Source: Hemicentrotus pulcherrimus (Eukaryota > Echinodermata > Echinoidea > Camarodonta > Strongylocentrotidae). From it: 15,259 bases of DNA. Of the stretch, positions 1 to 7,980 are shown piece after piece. How positions within the stretch are numbered: position 1 is the stretch's first letter; every line of letters begins with the position of its first letter. The notes below the pieces were generated by a model. The model was not told where the DNA came from. It ran no database searches and saw only the letters and a program-made list of their open reading frames with translations. The stretch spans positions 184,816 through 200,074 of the forward strand of contig BEXV01000619.1 of NCBI GenBank assembly GCA_003118195.1, written 5' to 3'. A program made the position numbers and the translations under genes.

Positions 1-207
1 CCCCCCTCTCCCACTCAGTGTTATTTAGGGTACGCATATGCATGTTCCCTCCCTTTGAAAACACTCCTCTAAAGTCCGGTGGATAAAGTCGATACGGGCC
101 GGATTTTTGTGTACTATGAGCCGGACTTTGGTGCGTGAAAAGTACCCCATTACCGACCATTTTGGTAACACGCATGGTAGCCCTCCGTTCCGTGGGGGGG
201 TTGTGAG
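1..207 (-). CDS. Candidate second exon, Ig V-like segment (partial at window edge)
   Basis: Read on the minus strand from 207 to 1, this segment follows a T-rich stretch ending in TGTGAG and stays open to the window edge, about 68 codons. The matching genomic frame has a TGA directly before the proposed AG, so a splice border there is needed. If spliced to the signal-peptide exon at 1510-1429, the phase (1) fits and the junction codon becomes GCT (Ala). The frame contains ERRATMRV, then GVLFTHQSP, then FRGVFSKGGNMHMRTLNN followed by TEWERG. That order resembles strands B, C and D-E-F of an immunoglobulin V-type domain, with the expected D-x-G-x-Y-x-C just beyond the edge. The usual B-strand Cys and C-strand Trp are not seen (Val and Phe/Thr occur there), so the domain call is an inference. 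It could instead be an unrelated beta-rich exon or a decayed copy. A 9-bp inverted repeat (71-79 and 121-129) lies inside it. Confidence 0.4.
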
Positions 208-1428
208 CTCACACAAAAAATTGATGAGGTCACAAATAAACAAGTTCAATGAATGAATCAATTCATGACATTTGACAAAAATTGACCAAGAGCACACGAA
301 CTATAAGGTGATCATAAGCCTTCCCGTGTTCTATTATCTTGAACTAAATTGAAAAATATAAGGGATGATGTCGCAAGGTAACATATACCATGTATATGAA
401 ACCACTGGGATGTAAAGTTGTAAAGCACATATCTTTTCATTTCGCATTCAATATCTGTTTTAATATTTATGATACATCTCTGTCATTTGGTCAGGGTTGT
501 ACAGTGATAGACAGTGACGCGTGACTTCAGAAAGTTAAATGCTCTATCATCACATTTTAACAACACACAGTTCATTGCTGGTAAAATACTGGAGTATATA
601 ATAATGTTTCAGATTTGGGTAACGTTATTTACTGTGCCACTTTGTTTATCGTATCATCGGATTATATCATAAATAATTACAGATACACCAGCATGTACAT
701 ATCAACAGCATGGACCAAAAGAAAAATCAATATCATGTGAACGATCAGAACTTTGAAATATCATACCTAAAGAGATTGGAACTAAAAAAAACAACAAACA
801 AACAAACAAACAAATCATTTCGTACCCTCTATTCCTTACGAAAAAGTACCAACATGTAAGACTATATCAAACTAAATTCTATGAAATGTTAAGATATAGT
901 AGTCTCTTACTACTTTGTTCCAAATACAATATACACTTCTCTGAGTGTATGGGATAAATGTCACACAATTTTAACGAATTCATTATCAAATTATTTTCCA
1001 TTTAACTTTAACTCCAACACCTAATTTTCTTTTACAGATTCAAGTTTCAATTGTTCATTTATCGCATTGTTATGAACTGAATATGAAATGCAGAATAGGA
1101 ATGAATTGGTGACTTTTCATTTCATTTTAACAAATAACGCTTTTTGTTGATGTTGTAATTGTCAATGTTGAATTTATGCACTCTATATAGTTAGAAGGAT
1201 CAACGGGAAACATTTTAAATAATGTAATTAAGCCACGGTCATTCGAGGGACGATTATGGGGAGCAATTTGAATAACAGTAATAGTCACGAGACTCACACC
1301 AGACCAACATCACACAGGCTAAGAATTTGAATTACGCGGAATAGCTAAGAATCAATCAGTTTTGTGTCGGTTTGGTGGTGTGACTGATGTATTAATGACT
1401 CAAAAGGAGATCGTTTACAAGTACATAC
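208..1428 (-). other. Putative first intron of the minus-strand gene
   Basis: This AT-rich 1.2 kb stretch lies between the donor GTATGT (minus strand, 1428-1423) and the acceptor AG at 209-208. Stops are frequent in the frames I read. Apart from a CAAA microsatellite near 794-814 I see no feature in it. The intron call depends on both flanking exons being real. Confidence 0.35.
784..814. repeat. (CAAA)n microsatellite
   Basis: An A-run is followed by about five CAAA units. It is a simple repeat, possibly the remains of a retroposon tail, though no body is recognisable beside it. Confidence 0.75.
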
Positions 1429-1510
1429 CGCCAACAGCAGTGACTTCTGTCAGGAGGAAAGTTGACAAGAGGAAGAAGAGAAGGACCGGCATCTTGGCAG
1501 ACGTCTTCAT
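1429..1510 (-). CDS. First coding exon encoding a signal peptide, phase 1 donor
   Basis: On the minus strand an ATG at 1510-1508 has A at -3 and an in-frame TAA 15 nt upstream (1525-1523). It opens 27 codons plus one base. The product starts MKTSAKMP, has a hydrophobic core VLLFFLLSTFLL and then TEVTAVG. This is a standard signal peptide with a basic n-region, an h-region and a -3/-1 pattern (V-T-A) for cleavage after VTA. The frame ends as G|GTATGT, a good 5' splice site at 1428-1423, leaving phase 1. Signal-peptide exons ending in phase 1 are typical of metazoan genes built from 1-1 domain modules such as Ig, EGF or CUB. The exon is more GC-rich than its surroundings, which supports coding. 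The plus strand also carries a small basic 48-codon frame here, best read as its shadow. The product probably enters the secretory pathway; beyond that the function is unknown. Confidence 0.58.
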
Positions 1511-2167
1511 GGTCACAAATGGTTATCTGCTACTCTTTTGACCACTGGTATTCTTCAATAATCTGTCTTAAAAAGCCTTTAACAATAAATTGAGTTTGTT
1601 TTGTACACTGCCAACACCGAAATAAAAATTGAAATCCTGTTCCGCTTATCTCATTCGTTTAGGGTCCCGTATCACTAAAAAGACCCTGGCGTTAATAACT
1701 TCAATTTCATAAGCTGATAGCTGCTACGAAATCGGGAGTTGAGTTCATCGCGACAACACCCATTTGCCCCAAATTTCTAGCCAATCAAATACCCCCTTTT
1801 TTATGTGTCATCCGGGTCGGGGTATGATTTTTTTGCTATTGCGGGGGTGCATTGTAATTAATTTCTATATGAATTATTTGATCAGCATACCTGCAAGCCG
1901 CTCCCAGGCTGTCATCTATTGTGTCTTGCGGACTTTCAATAGAGGGATATACGGTCTGTTGACCCTCTAAAGAAATCAGTCCGCGAGAGGGTTCACCCAT
2001 GAAAAATGGTAATAATAGGCAAAGAGTGTTTATTTCAATATGTTTATTTGCTATATTCACCCTATGATAGTTTTTTTTTTTGGCTGTATACTTTATGACC
2101 CTTCTTGTCCTTGATCGTCACCCTGAACTATTGGCGTGGGCACTTGTTTCACAAGAGAAGTATAACT
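1511..2167. other. Upstream/intergenic stretch with a small hairpin
   Basis: This would hold the promoter and 5' UTR of the minus-strand gene. I see no clear TATA box. At 1928-1984 an imperfect hairpin can form: GCGGACT (1928-1934) pairs with AGTCCGC (1978-1984), and TAGAGGG (1940-1946) pairs with CCCTCTA (1963-1969). The short open frames here look like noise. Confidence 0.4.
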
Positions 2168-2591
2168 TGTGCCTTTGCTAAAAACATGTTCATCCCTAAC
2201 ATTCATATATAAACTATTAGTCAGACTATTTGTGCCTGTGCTAAATATGTTCATCTCTAACATTCATATACAAACTGTTAGTCAGACTCTCTGTGATTTT
2301 GATGAATGATTTCATCCCTAGCATGTATATATGAAACTATTAGACTATCTGTGCTTTAGCTAAATATGTTAATCTCTAGCATTTATATATTAAACTATTA
2401 GTCGGACTCTCTGTGATTTTGATAAATATGTTCATCTGAATCATCTCTAACAGTCATATATAAACCATTAGTCAAACTATCTGTGCTTTTGCTAAATATG
2501 TTCATCTCTAGCATATATTAAATCATTAGTCAGACCCTCTGTGCCTTGTTCATCCCTCATAGTATTCACATAAACTGTTAGTCAGACTGTC
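2168..2591. repeat. Minisatellite, seven diverged ~60 bp direct repeats
   Basis: Seven head-to-tail units start at about 2168, 2231, 2292, 2350, 2412, 2482 and 2540, with lengths of 63, 61, 58, 62, 70, 58 and 52 bp. Each begins TGTG, has a block like TAAATATGTTCATCTCTA, then ACATTCATATATAAACT-type sequence, and ends TTAGTCAGACT. Units 3 and 5 share TGTGATTTTGAT starts, whereas 4 and 6 have TGTGCTTT starts, suggesting expansion as a ~120 bp dimer. Unit length varies and stops are present, so this is not coding. Confidence 0.9.
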
Positions 2592-3047
2592 TCTATTATT
2601 TGTCTATTTACCACTGTGTGAATTTGGGTGATTTTCTTCTCTGAAAATAATCATTCGTGATGAGTAGGCTAGCATCTTTTCTTCATCATCAAATATGTTT
2701 AAATAGTCTATTTATAACATTTTTATATGGCCTAGTCCATGATGCATTTCAGTAGAGTTTAATTGTAGGAGACGGTATAAACCAAACCATACAAGTTATC
2801 TTTAAGATTCATTTTCATTGTCATATTCTGAATCATAACTTAGCTTTGAAAAGTAATATCGACTAATGATAATCAAAATGTGCGGTTAGACAACCTGTAT
2901 GCAACAGCCTAGACCTACTACAACTGTTTCTTTCCTGTTGATTTTCTTTCCAGATGGATCTTTTTATTTTAAGGCGGATTCCATTTCTATTCGCAGTAAA
3001 CACTGCAAGCAGAGGAGGGCTAAGTTTAGAAGTTGTAATGTGTTTAG
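2592..3047. other. Non-coding stretch with a strong acceptor-like site
   Basis: Mostly AT-rich sequence with nothing recognisable. At 2926-2953 a long pyrimidine tract ends in TTTTCTTTCCAG, an excellent plus-strand 3' splice-site match. Two frames after it stay open (one of about 50 codons, one to 3153), but neither resembles a protein I know. Confidence 0.3.
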
Positions 3048-3179
3048 GGTTGGTTTGCTATTATATTCGGAATGGGACACGTTCCTGTGCATTGGAGTTC
3101 AAATGATCCGGAATTCGTGCAAGTACTTGCTTCATGTATCAATAATATATTAGCCAAACCCTTAACTTCTGGTCGCGTT
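3048..3179 (+). CDS. Candidate internal exon, product unknown
   Basis: This 132-nt segment has 44 whole codons between TGTGTTTAG (AG at 3046-3047) and a GTAAGG donor at 3180-3185, so both borders would be phase 0. It sits in an open frame that runs from the TAG at 3045-3047 to a TAA at 3192-3194. The peptide starts GWFAIIFGMGHVPVHWSS and continues NDPEFVQVLASCINN, then ILAKPLTSGRV. Its composition is protein-like, with mixed Trp, His, Cys and acidic residues, unlike the low-complexity noise around it. I do not recognise the family. The acceptor has a weak pyrimidine tract, and the much better acceptor at 2952-2953 reads into other frames, so the borders are uncertain. No partner exon was found nearby, and chance remains a live explanation. 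Confidence 0.2.
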
Positions 3180-3539
3180 GTAAGGTACACATAATATTTT
3201 CTAATGAAAGGCGTTCCGGTTGAAAAACACATCATAATACAATCTGATTCGTGACTGGTACCAACATCATGAAAAGAAAACGTTCTGGCATGTACAATAC
3301 CGTACTTTTATATAAAGGGTTTGTCAAAAAAAGTACAATGAAAAAACTTTTTTTTTAGGAAGCAATATCCATGTTTTTAAATACTCAATTCGCCACGACA
3401 TCGACGTTGATTTTGAGTCAAACAACTTTACGTGACTTAATGTACTTCATGTCTCGTGGTAAAATAATACGGGATCATAATTATGTACATTTGTGATGTT
3501 CACCTTAGGTTTTCATTAAGTGGAGCTTTAACAGTGTGA

Positions 3540-3820
3540 TTCAGAAAAAGGACAATTTTGTTTGAAGAGTACATGTACTCCCCAAGCTTTACTGATATTA
3601 TATTATGATAGGGAACCTAAATTACAAGCTATGTTTTCATATGTTTCTTCAACAATACAGCAAGCATGTCTTCTTAGTCTCAATTGTATACTTTTACTGC
3701 ATTGCACGTGCCTAAATATGTATATTTCTTGTTTGTTAATATTTTAATTGGAATGACCTTTTAAAACAAAAAGATTTGTAAATTTGCTGTAATTGTGGAT
3801 AAATGAAATGAAATGAAATA
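3540..3820 (+). mobile_element. Possible retroposon 3' remnant with AAATG tail
   Basis: AT-rich sequence ends in GGATAAATGAAATGAAATGA at about 3798, a short AAATG microsatellite of the kind found at the 3' ends of non-LTR retroposons. The 61-codon frame at 3562-3747 is low-complexity and not convincing. No coding body of an element is recognisable upstream, so the assignment is weak. Confidence 0.25.
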
Positions 3821-4320
3821 TTCATTATATGCTTTTTCATGGCTGGCTGTACATGGGTCATTTACGGGATGTAGGTCAAAAACCCACTCATGGTAACTTT
3901 AAACTAGAGTCGATACAATTTGTAAGCACTGCTTTTCACGCCGTATGCATATGACGAAAAAGAGGATTATTTCTTGCACACTCTCCCTGCAAGCGATGAG
4001 CTGTATCGCATGATCTGTATCTACCGAGAATTATAAACCATATTTCCAAAATCATTTCACGAAAAAGAAAAAAAATCAGTCCAACTTTTCTGGAAACAGT
4101 GTATGTAAGCACAGTGACTTTGGGGAGGGGTGGAGGTGCGTGGGACAGACCAGACAAGTTAGCATGATAAGTTTTCAGGTACTAATCATTCCACTCCTTA
4201 ATGTGAAAAAAATGATTGACATGTGAGCACAGAAAAAAGTCAGTGATTTCGATGTACCTGATTTAAAACAAATACATATAATATTATGTCTGTATAGTCA
4301 TAAGCCAATCTAACCTCATA
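3821..4320. other. Non-coding, nothing recognised
   Basis: AT-rich sequence between the AAATG tail and the SINE. The short open frames here (for example 3936-4157, minus) have no recognisable motif. Confidence 0.5.
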
Positions 4321-4395
4321 GTGATCGTGGTCGAGTGGTTGAAGGCGCATGACTGTAGAAACGAAGGTCGAGGGTTCGAATCTCGACACGGCACT
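4321..4395 (+). other. tRNA-like head of the SINE with RNA polymerase III A and B boxes
   Basis: The A box TGGTCGAGTGG lies at 4328-4338 and the B box GGTTCGAATCT at 4373-4383, the spacing expected of an internal Pol III promoter. A T-arm can form (CGAGG/TCTCG), but the 3' acceptor side and anticodon arm are degenerate and the sequence runs straight into the SINE body. It is a tRNA relic resembling Ser/Leu-type tRNAs in its A-box region, not a functional tRNA gene. Confidence 0.75.
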
Positions 4396-4450
4396 AATAT
4401 CCTTTGGCAAGATATTTACCTGCACTTGCTACTCTCCACCAAGGTGTTAA

Positions 4451-4777
4451 AGCTATGGTCACAAATCTGAGCAGCGATCGACCGATCAGTAGCCTGCTCG
4501 GTCGCTGCTGGAATTTAGGCATCGCCCAGCAATTAGGTCGGTGTCGGGCGGCGGCCGACCAGTCACCGAGCGTATTTTGGGCGGCGAGTGAAAATTGAGC
4601 AGGCGCCGCCGAATTTAACTCCGCGCTAAAACTTCAGCGGCGACCGAGCAATGCCCTAAAAACGAGCGGTGCCTGGGCGGCCGCCGCTCGGTGGCCGGGC
4701 AGCCGCCGGGCAGAATTGGTTAGAAACTCGCCGCTCGGCCGCCGAGCAGGCTACTTTTGGGTAATGTGACCATAGCA
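4451..4777. mobile_element. GC-rich MITE with TTAA target duplication
   Basis: The 12-bp terminal inverted repeats are perfect: GCTATGGTCACA at 4452-4463 and TGTGACCATAGC at 4765-4776. TTAA flanks both sides (4447-4450 and 4778-4781). The element is about 327 bp, has no coding frame of its own, and is strikingly GC-rich, full of GCTCGG, CGGCCG and GCCGCC motifs, in AT-rich surroundings. GTAGCCTGCTCGG near the left end recurs inverted near the right end, and AGCAGCGA..CCG near 4471 pairs with CGGTCGCTGCT near 4499, so subterminal hairpins are possible. It sits inside the SINE, so its borders are supported by the interrupted sequence. TTAA is the piggyBac target; a PIF/Harbinger-like TWA target inside TTAA is the alternative. 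Confidence 0.85.
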
Positions 4778-4945
4778 TTAATGGGTACCAGGTAGGATGC
4801 GAACGTTCATGTGGTTGGACGAGCAAGTGTGCTCCTGTAAAATGGCAACTGGCTGGAATGCTCCCCAGGGAGTAGAAAATGTGCACACATTGTGTGAGGG
4901 TAAGCCTGAATCCGATGACCGGGGTAATAATGACATATGTGATCT

Positions 4946-5799
4946 AGCCTTGCATTCAACTACTAATATTTCTTTGTACGCAGATGACACTGCCATTTTC
5001 TACTCTGGTTATGGAGTACAAGCTGTCCAAACCCAGTTACAAAATGACATACTAGTTTTATGTGAATGGATGAATGAAAATGGACTAGTTGTTAACACAG
5101 ACAAAACTAAAGTTATGTTATTTTCAAGTAGAAGGAAGAAGAATCCAGTCAAATTACAAGTAACAATGGATGGTAAACTTATAGAAAATGTAACAAAATT
5201 TAAATATCTGGGTGTTATTGTAAATCAGAACTTAGATTGGTCTCCCCATGTCAATGATGTTGTCAAGAGGATTATGAACGCGCTTATATGCATGCGAAGG
5301 ATTAAGCACTGTTTGACAAAACGTTTATTTACTCACTTATACTATTTCTTAATTCTTCCACACATTAATTATTGTTCAACTGTTTGGGGTTCACAGAAAA
5401 TGAAAGATTTAAAGCGTCTACAGAAATGTCAAAACAAATATTGTCGTTTAGTATTAAATGCAGATTATTATACGCCTGTACAATCTATGTTAAATTCCTT
5501 AAGGTTGCAATCCGTCAAACACAGATTGGAATACAACTATCAAGTACTTATGTATAAAATCCTGAAAAATCTTGCTCCTGTTTATCTAAAACAAGCTCTA
5601 CCCCAAAGTGCTAACCCGTATCCCACGAGATCAGTTTCAATGCATCAATTGTACCTTGCCAAGCCCAGAACCGATTAAAAAAAAAACATATCTTCTCGTA
5701 CACAGCAGCAAAGTTATTCAACTAACTACCCTTACTTACCAAATGTTCCGCCTCATTACACATTTTAAACGAAAAGTCCGTGACACTCAATTGAGTTGA
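4946..5799 (+). pseudogene. Reverse transcriptase C-terminal fragment of the LINE
   Basis: The frame encodes LYADDTAIF (the YADD catalytic motif at 4977-4988), then CEWMNENGLVVNTDKTKVML, then KFKYLGVIVNQNLDW, the YLGV motif that follows the RT palm in non-LTR elements. The thumb/C-terminal stretch with HINYCSTVWG and LQKCQNKYCR comes next. The N-terminal half of the RT, the endonuclease and ORF1 are absent. The main frame stops at a TAA at 5676-5678, next to a run of ten A. Recognisable C-terminal sequence goes on in other frames, first FSYTAAKLFN and then ITHFKRKVRD, before a TGA at about 5797-5799, so at least two frameshifts have occurred. The open frame as usually called begins at 4797, but its first 49 residues come from the SINE. 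The fragment is inactive. Confidence 0.88.
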
Positions 5800-5999
5800 T
5801 TTTGCGATCACTTATATGAAGTATTCCTTTCACCCTCTCTCATCTTCTCTCCCTCTCTCTCTTTCGTTTACTCTCCCTCTTCCATTTTCATTTAATTTCC
5901 TATTTGTATAAAATGCTTTACAGTTATTTTTTAATTGTTATTGTATATTTTGTGTATTTGTATGTGTATTATAAGATATTTGAAATGTAATTTGTGACA

Positions 6000-6050
6000 G
6001 CAGGGCTCCCTTGTAAAGCAGGCCTCGCGGCTTGAATGGGACTACCCTGC
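6000..6050 (+). other. 3' terminal hairpin of the LINE
   Basis: GCAGGG (6000-6005) pairs with CCCTGC (6045-6050), TCCC (6007-6010) with GGGA (6038-6041) and AAGC (6016-6019) with GCTT (6030-6033). Such 3' structures are commonly recognised by the element's own RT. That role is inferred from the family. Confidence 0.5.
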
Positions 6051-6155
6051 TTTTTATAAAGAAAACATGAATAAATAAATAAATAAACAAATGTATCTGT
6101 AAAGCGCTTAGGCACATCGTTGGATCGGTGTATTGAGCGCTATAAAACAAAACGG

Positions 6156-6181
6156 ATTATTATTATTATTATTATTATTAA
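6156..6181 (+). repeat. (ATT)n microsatellite tail of the SINE
   Basis: About eight ATT units close the SINE directly after the AAACAAAACGG segment. Confidence 0.9.
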
Positions 6182-6784
6182 CAAAATATGTAGTTATGCT
6201 CCCAGATAAGCTCATGATATGTCTAGTATTCAGCTTAAATATAAACTACTTGGAATAGTTTTAAGCATACTATAAAAGCCATGTTATCTGCAGATTACGT
6301 GTAATTCAACTTTTGGGGGGTGTTTTCGTGCGAACCTAACCAATGTTTTCTATTTGCAAAATTATTTAATTTGGTTGACATGGTTAACGTTAAATCATGT
6401 ATTCATACTAGTAATGTATCCATTTTGAGCTATCTTGTAAACAACCACAACCTAAGTGTATTAATTATTAAAAGAGCAATTGAATATAAATATGTATTAA
6501 CAAATGTTGGTATCCCGCGTGTTAAGCTATGTACGTCATTTGTTTTCTTTCTTTTAAATACGTTGTTATCATCTGTTCTTTATTTTATTTTCATTTTTTA
6601 AAAATTTCTTTCTTTCGAAATTGAAAATTTAAGTAACATATTTCTTGTAAATGATCAATGATAATTCTTGTATGATCAGTTATTTCATGAGGATAACAAT
6701 TAATTTGTATTTTACCTGTCTATATGCCTGTGTATTTATCTATTTTGTTTTTGCTGCTGTTATTCGTTTCATTCTTACCAAACA
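6182..6784. other. AT-rich stretch, probably 3' UTR of the following retroposon
   Basis: No convincing gene. The 93-codon frame at 6320-6601 is low-complexity (Phe, Leu, Val, Asn-rich) and has no recognised domain. Part of this stretch may be the 3' UTR of the retroposon whose tail ends at 6851. Confidence 0.35.
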
Positions 6785-6851
6785 GTGCCTCATGGAAGAC
6801 CACCGAACTGGTGATATGTGCCACCCTGTATAAATATCAGAAATAAATAAA
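6785..6851 (+). mobile_element. 3' end of a second retroposon
   Basis: The block GTGCCTCATGGAAGACCACC is followed by a small hairpin (CACC 6801-6804, GGTG 6810-6813), GCCACCCTGTATAAATATC and an AAATAAATAAAC tail. This layout (short stem-loop, TATAAATATC, TAAA-type tail) is what I recall from LINE 3' ends in marine invertebrates. No RT coding sequence is attached. Confidence 0.4.
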
Positions 6852-7644
6852 CTATTTGCATACCTCTTTAAATTAAAGTTCTTAACTCCTGAATCAAGAA
6901 AGTATTCATCATTCTACAGTAAATCGTCATCATATGGTAGTATTCATCATCTTATCTGCCCCTGCCTTTGTCATAAGCGTTATCTCATATCAGTGTTGGG
7001 GGTGTTGGGTTTTCGGTTTCTAAGTTTCGTGCAAAATAAAAAGAATATTTTCATTATCCCCAACCAGTATTGAATGAGCAGAACAAATATGCTTATGGGA
7101 GCGTCAGGGAACTGCATAGAAAAGATTCTATCGTGTCTCATGAATTTACTTTTGTTCTGCTCTTCTGGCGGTATTATGATTTTTTTTTTTATTTGCCCCC
7201 GCACTGCTTTTTCCTTCGTGCAAATTCAAAGGATTTGCTCGGAATGTATAGATTTATTCGATTGTTCTCGAGCAGAACTCAGACGTCATTCATCAAATAT
7301 TTGCCGGCCATTGTTGAAATCACAATTCACATATTACTTAATGCGGCGTCGATAAAGTTCATGGAAGATTATGTCTGTGGTGTACTGCCTTCAATGATGT
7401 TGAGCATTTCGGGTTGTTTTCGAGGAAGAAGAAAATCCAAAGAGAGAAGGAGAAACGGAGAAACACGATTGCAACACTATTTTCGAAAAATCAAAGTAAT
7501 TTCAAAAGTCCTGTTTTTCACTTTCACTTCACGTCATATCGTGTTTTCTGTCGCAATGCAAAATTTACAAAAACAAAAGTTGTAGGAGGGAATGTAGGAG
7601 TAAAAGCACAACGAAGCTGACACAAATTCGTGGTATGTGTTAAA
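6852..7644. other. Non-coding stretch with unsupported open frames
   Basis: The longest frame is 171 codons (7070-7585), but two other plus-strand frames are also open over parts of it and its composition (Phe/Arg/Lys-rich, with a run from poly-T) is not protein-like. No motif, signal peptide or good splice pair was found. I regard it as chance. Confidence 0.35.
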
Positions 7645-7980
7645 GTAAAAGGGAATGAAATCAGGCCAGTCACTTATCATTCGGAGATAAATGAACCAGT
7701 TCATAGAAACTATCTGCGCATGGGCAGACAAAAGTCATTCGTACCAAAATTGAGAATTCACCGCAATAAATACTGGATAAGTGATCATGAAAGTGAAATA
7801 ATCATTACTTATTTATGAACTGACGGTATATTCTATGGAACACAGGTAGAAGTATTCTTCTCAAGAAGGCAAACAAAAAGTGTAAATGAAGCTCATCCAA
7901 GACTATGATTGTTCTAGAATGCAAAAAAGTGGGACTACTACATGTGTAAAATATCTGTGGATATTTGGGATTGTTTTTAG
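7645..7980 (+). repeat. Direct duplication pair I, left copy
   Basis: It aligns collinearly with about 9065-9438. Shared blocks include CCAGTTCATAG, GCATG.GCAGA.AAAA, ACCAAA.TTG, AATACTGGA, CTCATGAAAG-type sequence, TTATTTATG, ACACAGGT.GAAGTA, AAAGTGGGAC and ATCTGTG.ATATT. The core (about 290 bp) is nearly equal in length in both copies. Divergence looks high (identity perhaps 65-75% by eye). It may be two copies of a dispersed repeat or a local duplication. Confidence 0.6.

Larger units (their letters stand above)
4946..6086 (+). mobile_element. 5'-truncated non-LTR retrotransposon (Jockey/CR1/L2-like group)
   Basis: A fragment of about 1.14 kb keeps the second half of the reverse transcriptase, the C-terminal tail and the 3' UTR, and ends in an ATAAATAAATAAATAAA tail (6068-6087). 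The left flank ACATATGTGATCT (4933-4945) and right flank ACAAATGTATCT (6087-6098) form an imperfect target duplication inside the SINE. The 3' UTR has a pyrimidine-rich block (5826-5888) and a closing hairpin (6000-6050). Truncation at the 5' end is the usual outcome of target-primed reverse transcription. Clade assignment by eye is approximate. Confidence 0.85.
4321..6181 (+). mobile_element. tRNA-derived SINE, interrupted twice by other elements
   Basis: Three pieces line up as one roughly 380 bp SINE: 4321-4450 (tRNA-like head and start of the body), 4782-4945 (body, from ATGGGTACCAGGTAGGATGC to GACCGGGGTAATAATG) and 6087-6181 (3' end with two AGCGCT motifs and an ATT tail). The first gap is filled by a TTAA-flanked TIR element, the second by a truncated LINE. 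Removing both joins CCAAGGTGTTAA to ATGGGTACC, and GGTAATAATGACA to the ATCTGTAAAGCGC side, in the order I expect of SINEs of this type in marine deuterostomes. The ATT-tailed 3' end suggests mobilisation by a CR1/L2-type LINE partner. I found no clear target duplication for the SINE itself. Confidence 0.75.

Noticed and set aside
25..297. 90-codon minus-strand frame with an ATG
   Set aside because: It overlaps the phase-matched frame that stays open to the edge, and that other frame reads more like protein and fits the splice phase. This one is probably its shadow.
2168..2591. CRISPR array
   Set aside because: Whole ~60 bp units are repeated head to tail with variation throughout; there are no unique spacers, and the DNA is eukaryotic in character.
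4321..4395. A functional tRNA gene
   Set aside because: A and B boxes are present, but the anticodon arm and acceptor stem are degenerate and the sequence continues into a SINE body.
4404..4886. Open frames on both strands across the GC-rich block
   Set aside because: They arise from the GC-rich MITE and SINE body; stops are rare there because of base composition.
5826..5888. Pyrimidine-rich tract as a splice or regulatory signal
   Set aside because: It lies inside the 3' UTR of the truncated LINE, and I saw no AG-bounded exon after it.
6320..6601. 93-codon frame as a membrane protein
   Set aside because: The hydrophobic composition follows from AT-rich sequence; no topology or motif is convincing, and it sits in a probable retroposon 3' UTR.
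7070..7585. 171-codon plus-strand frame
   Set aside because: Competing frames are open over the same DNA, composition is low-complexity, and there is no motif or splice support.
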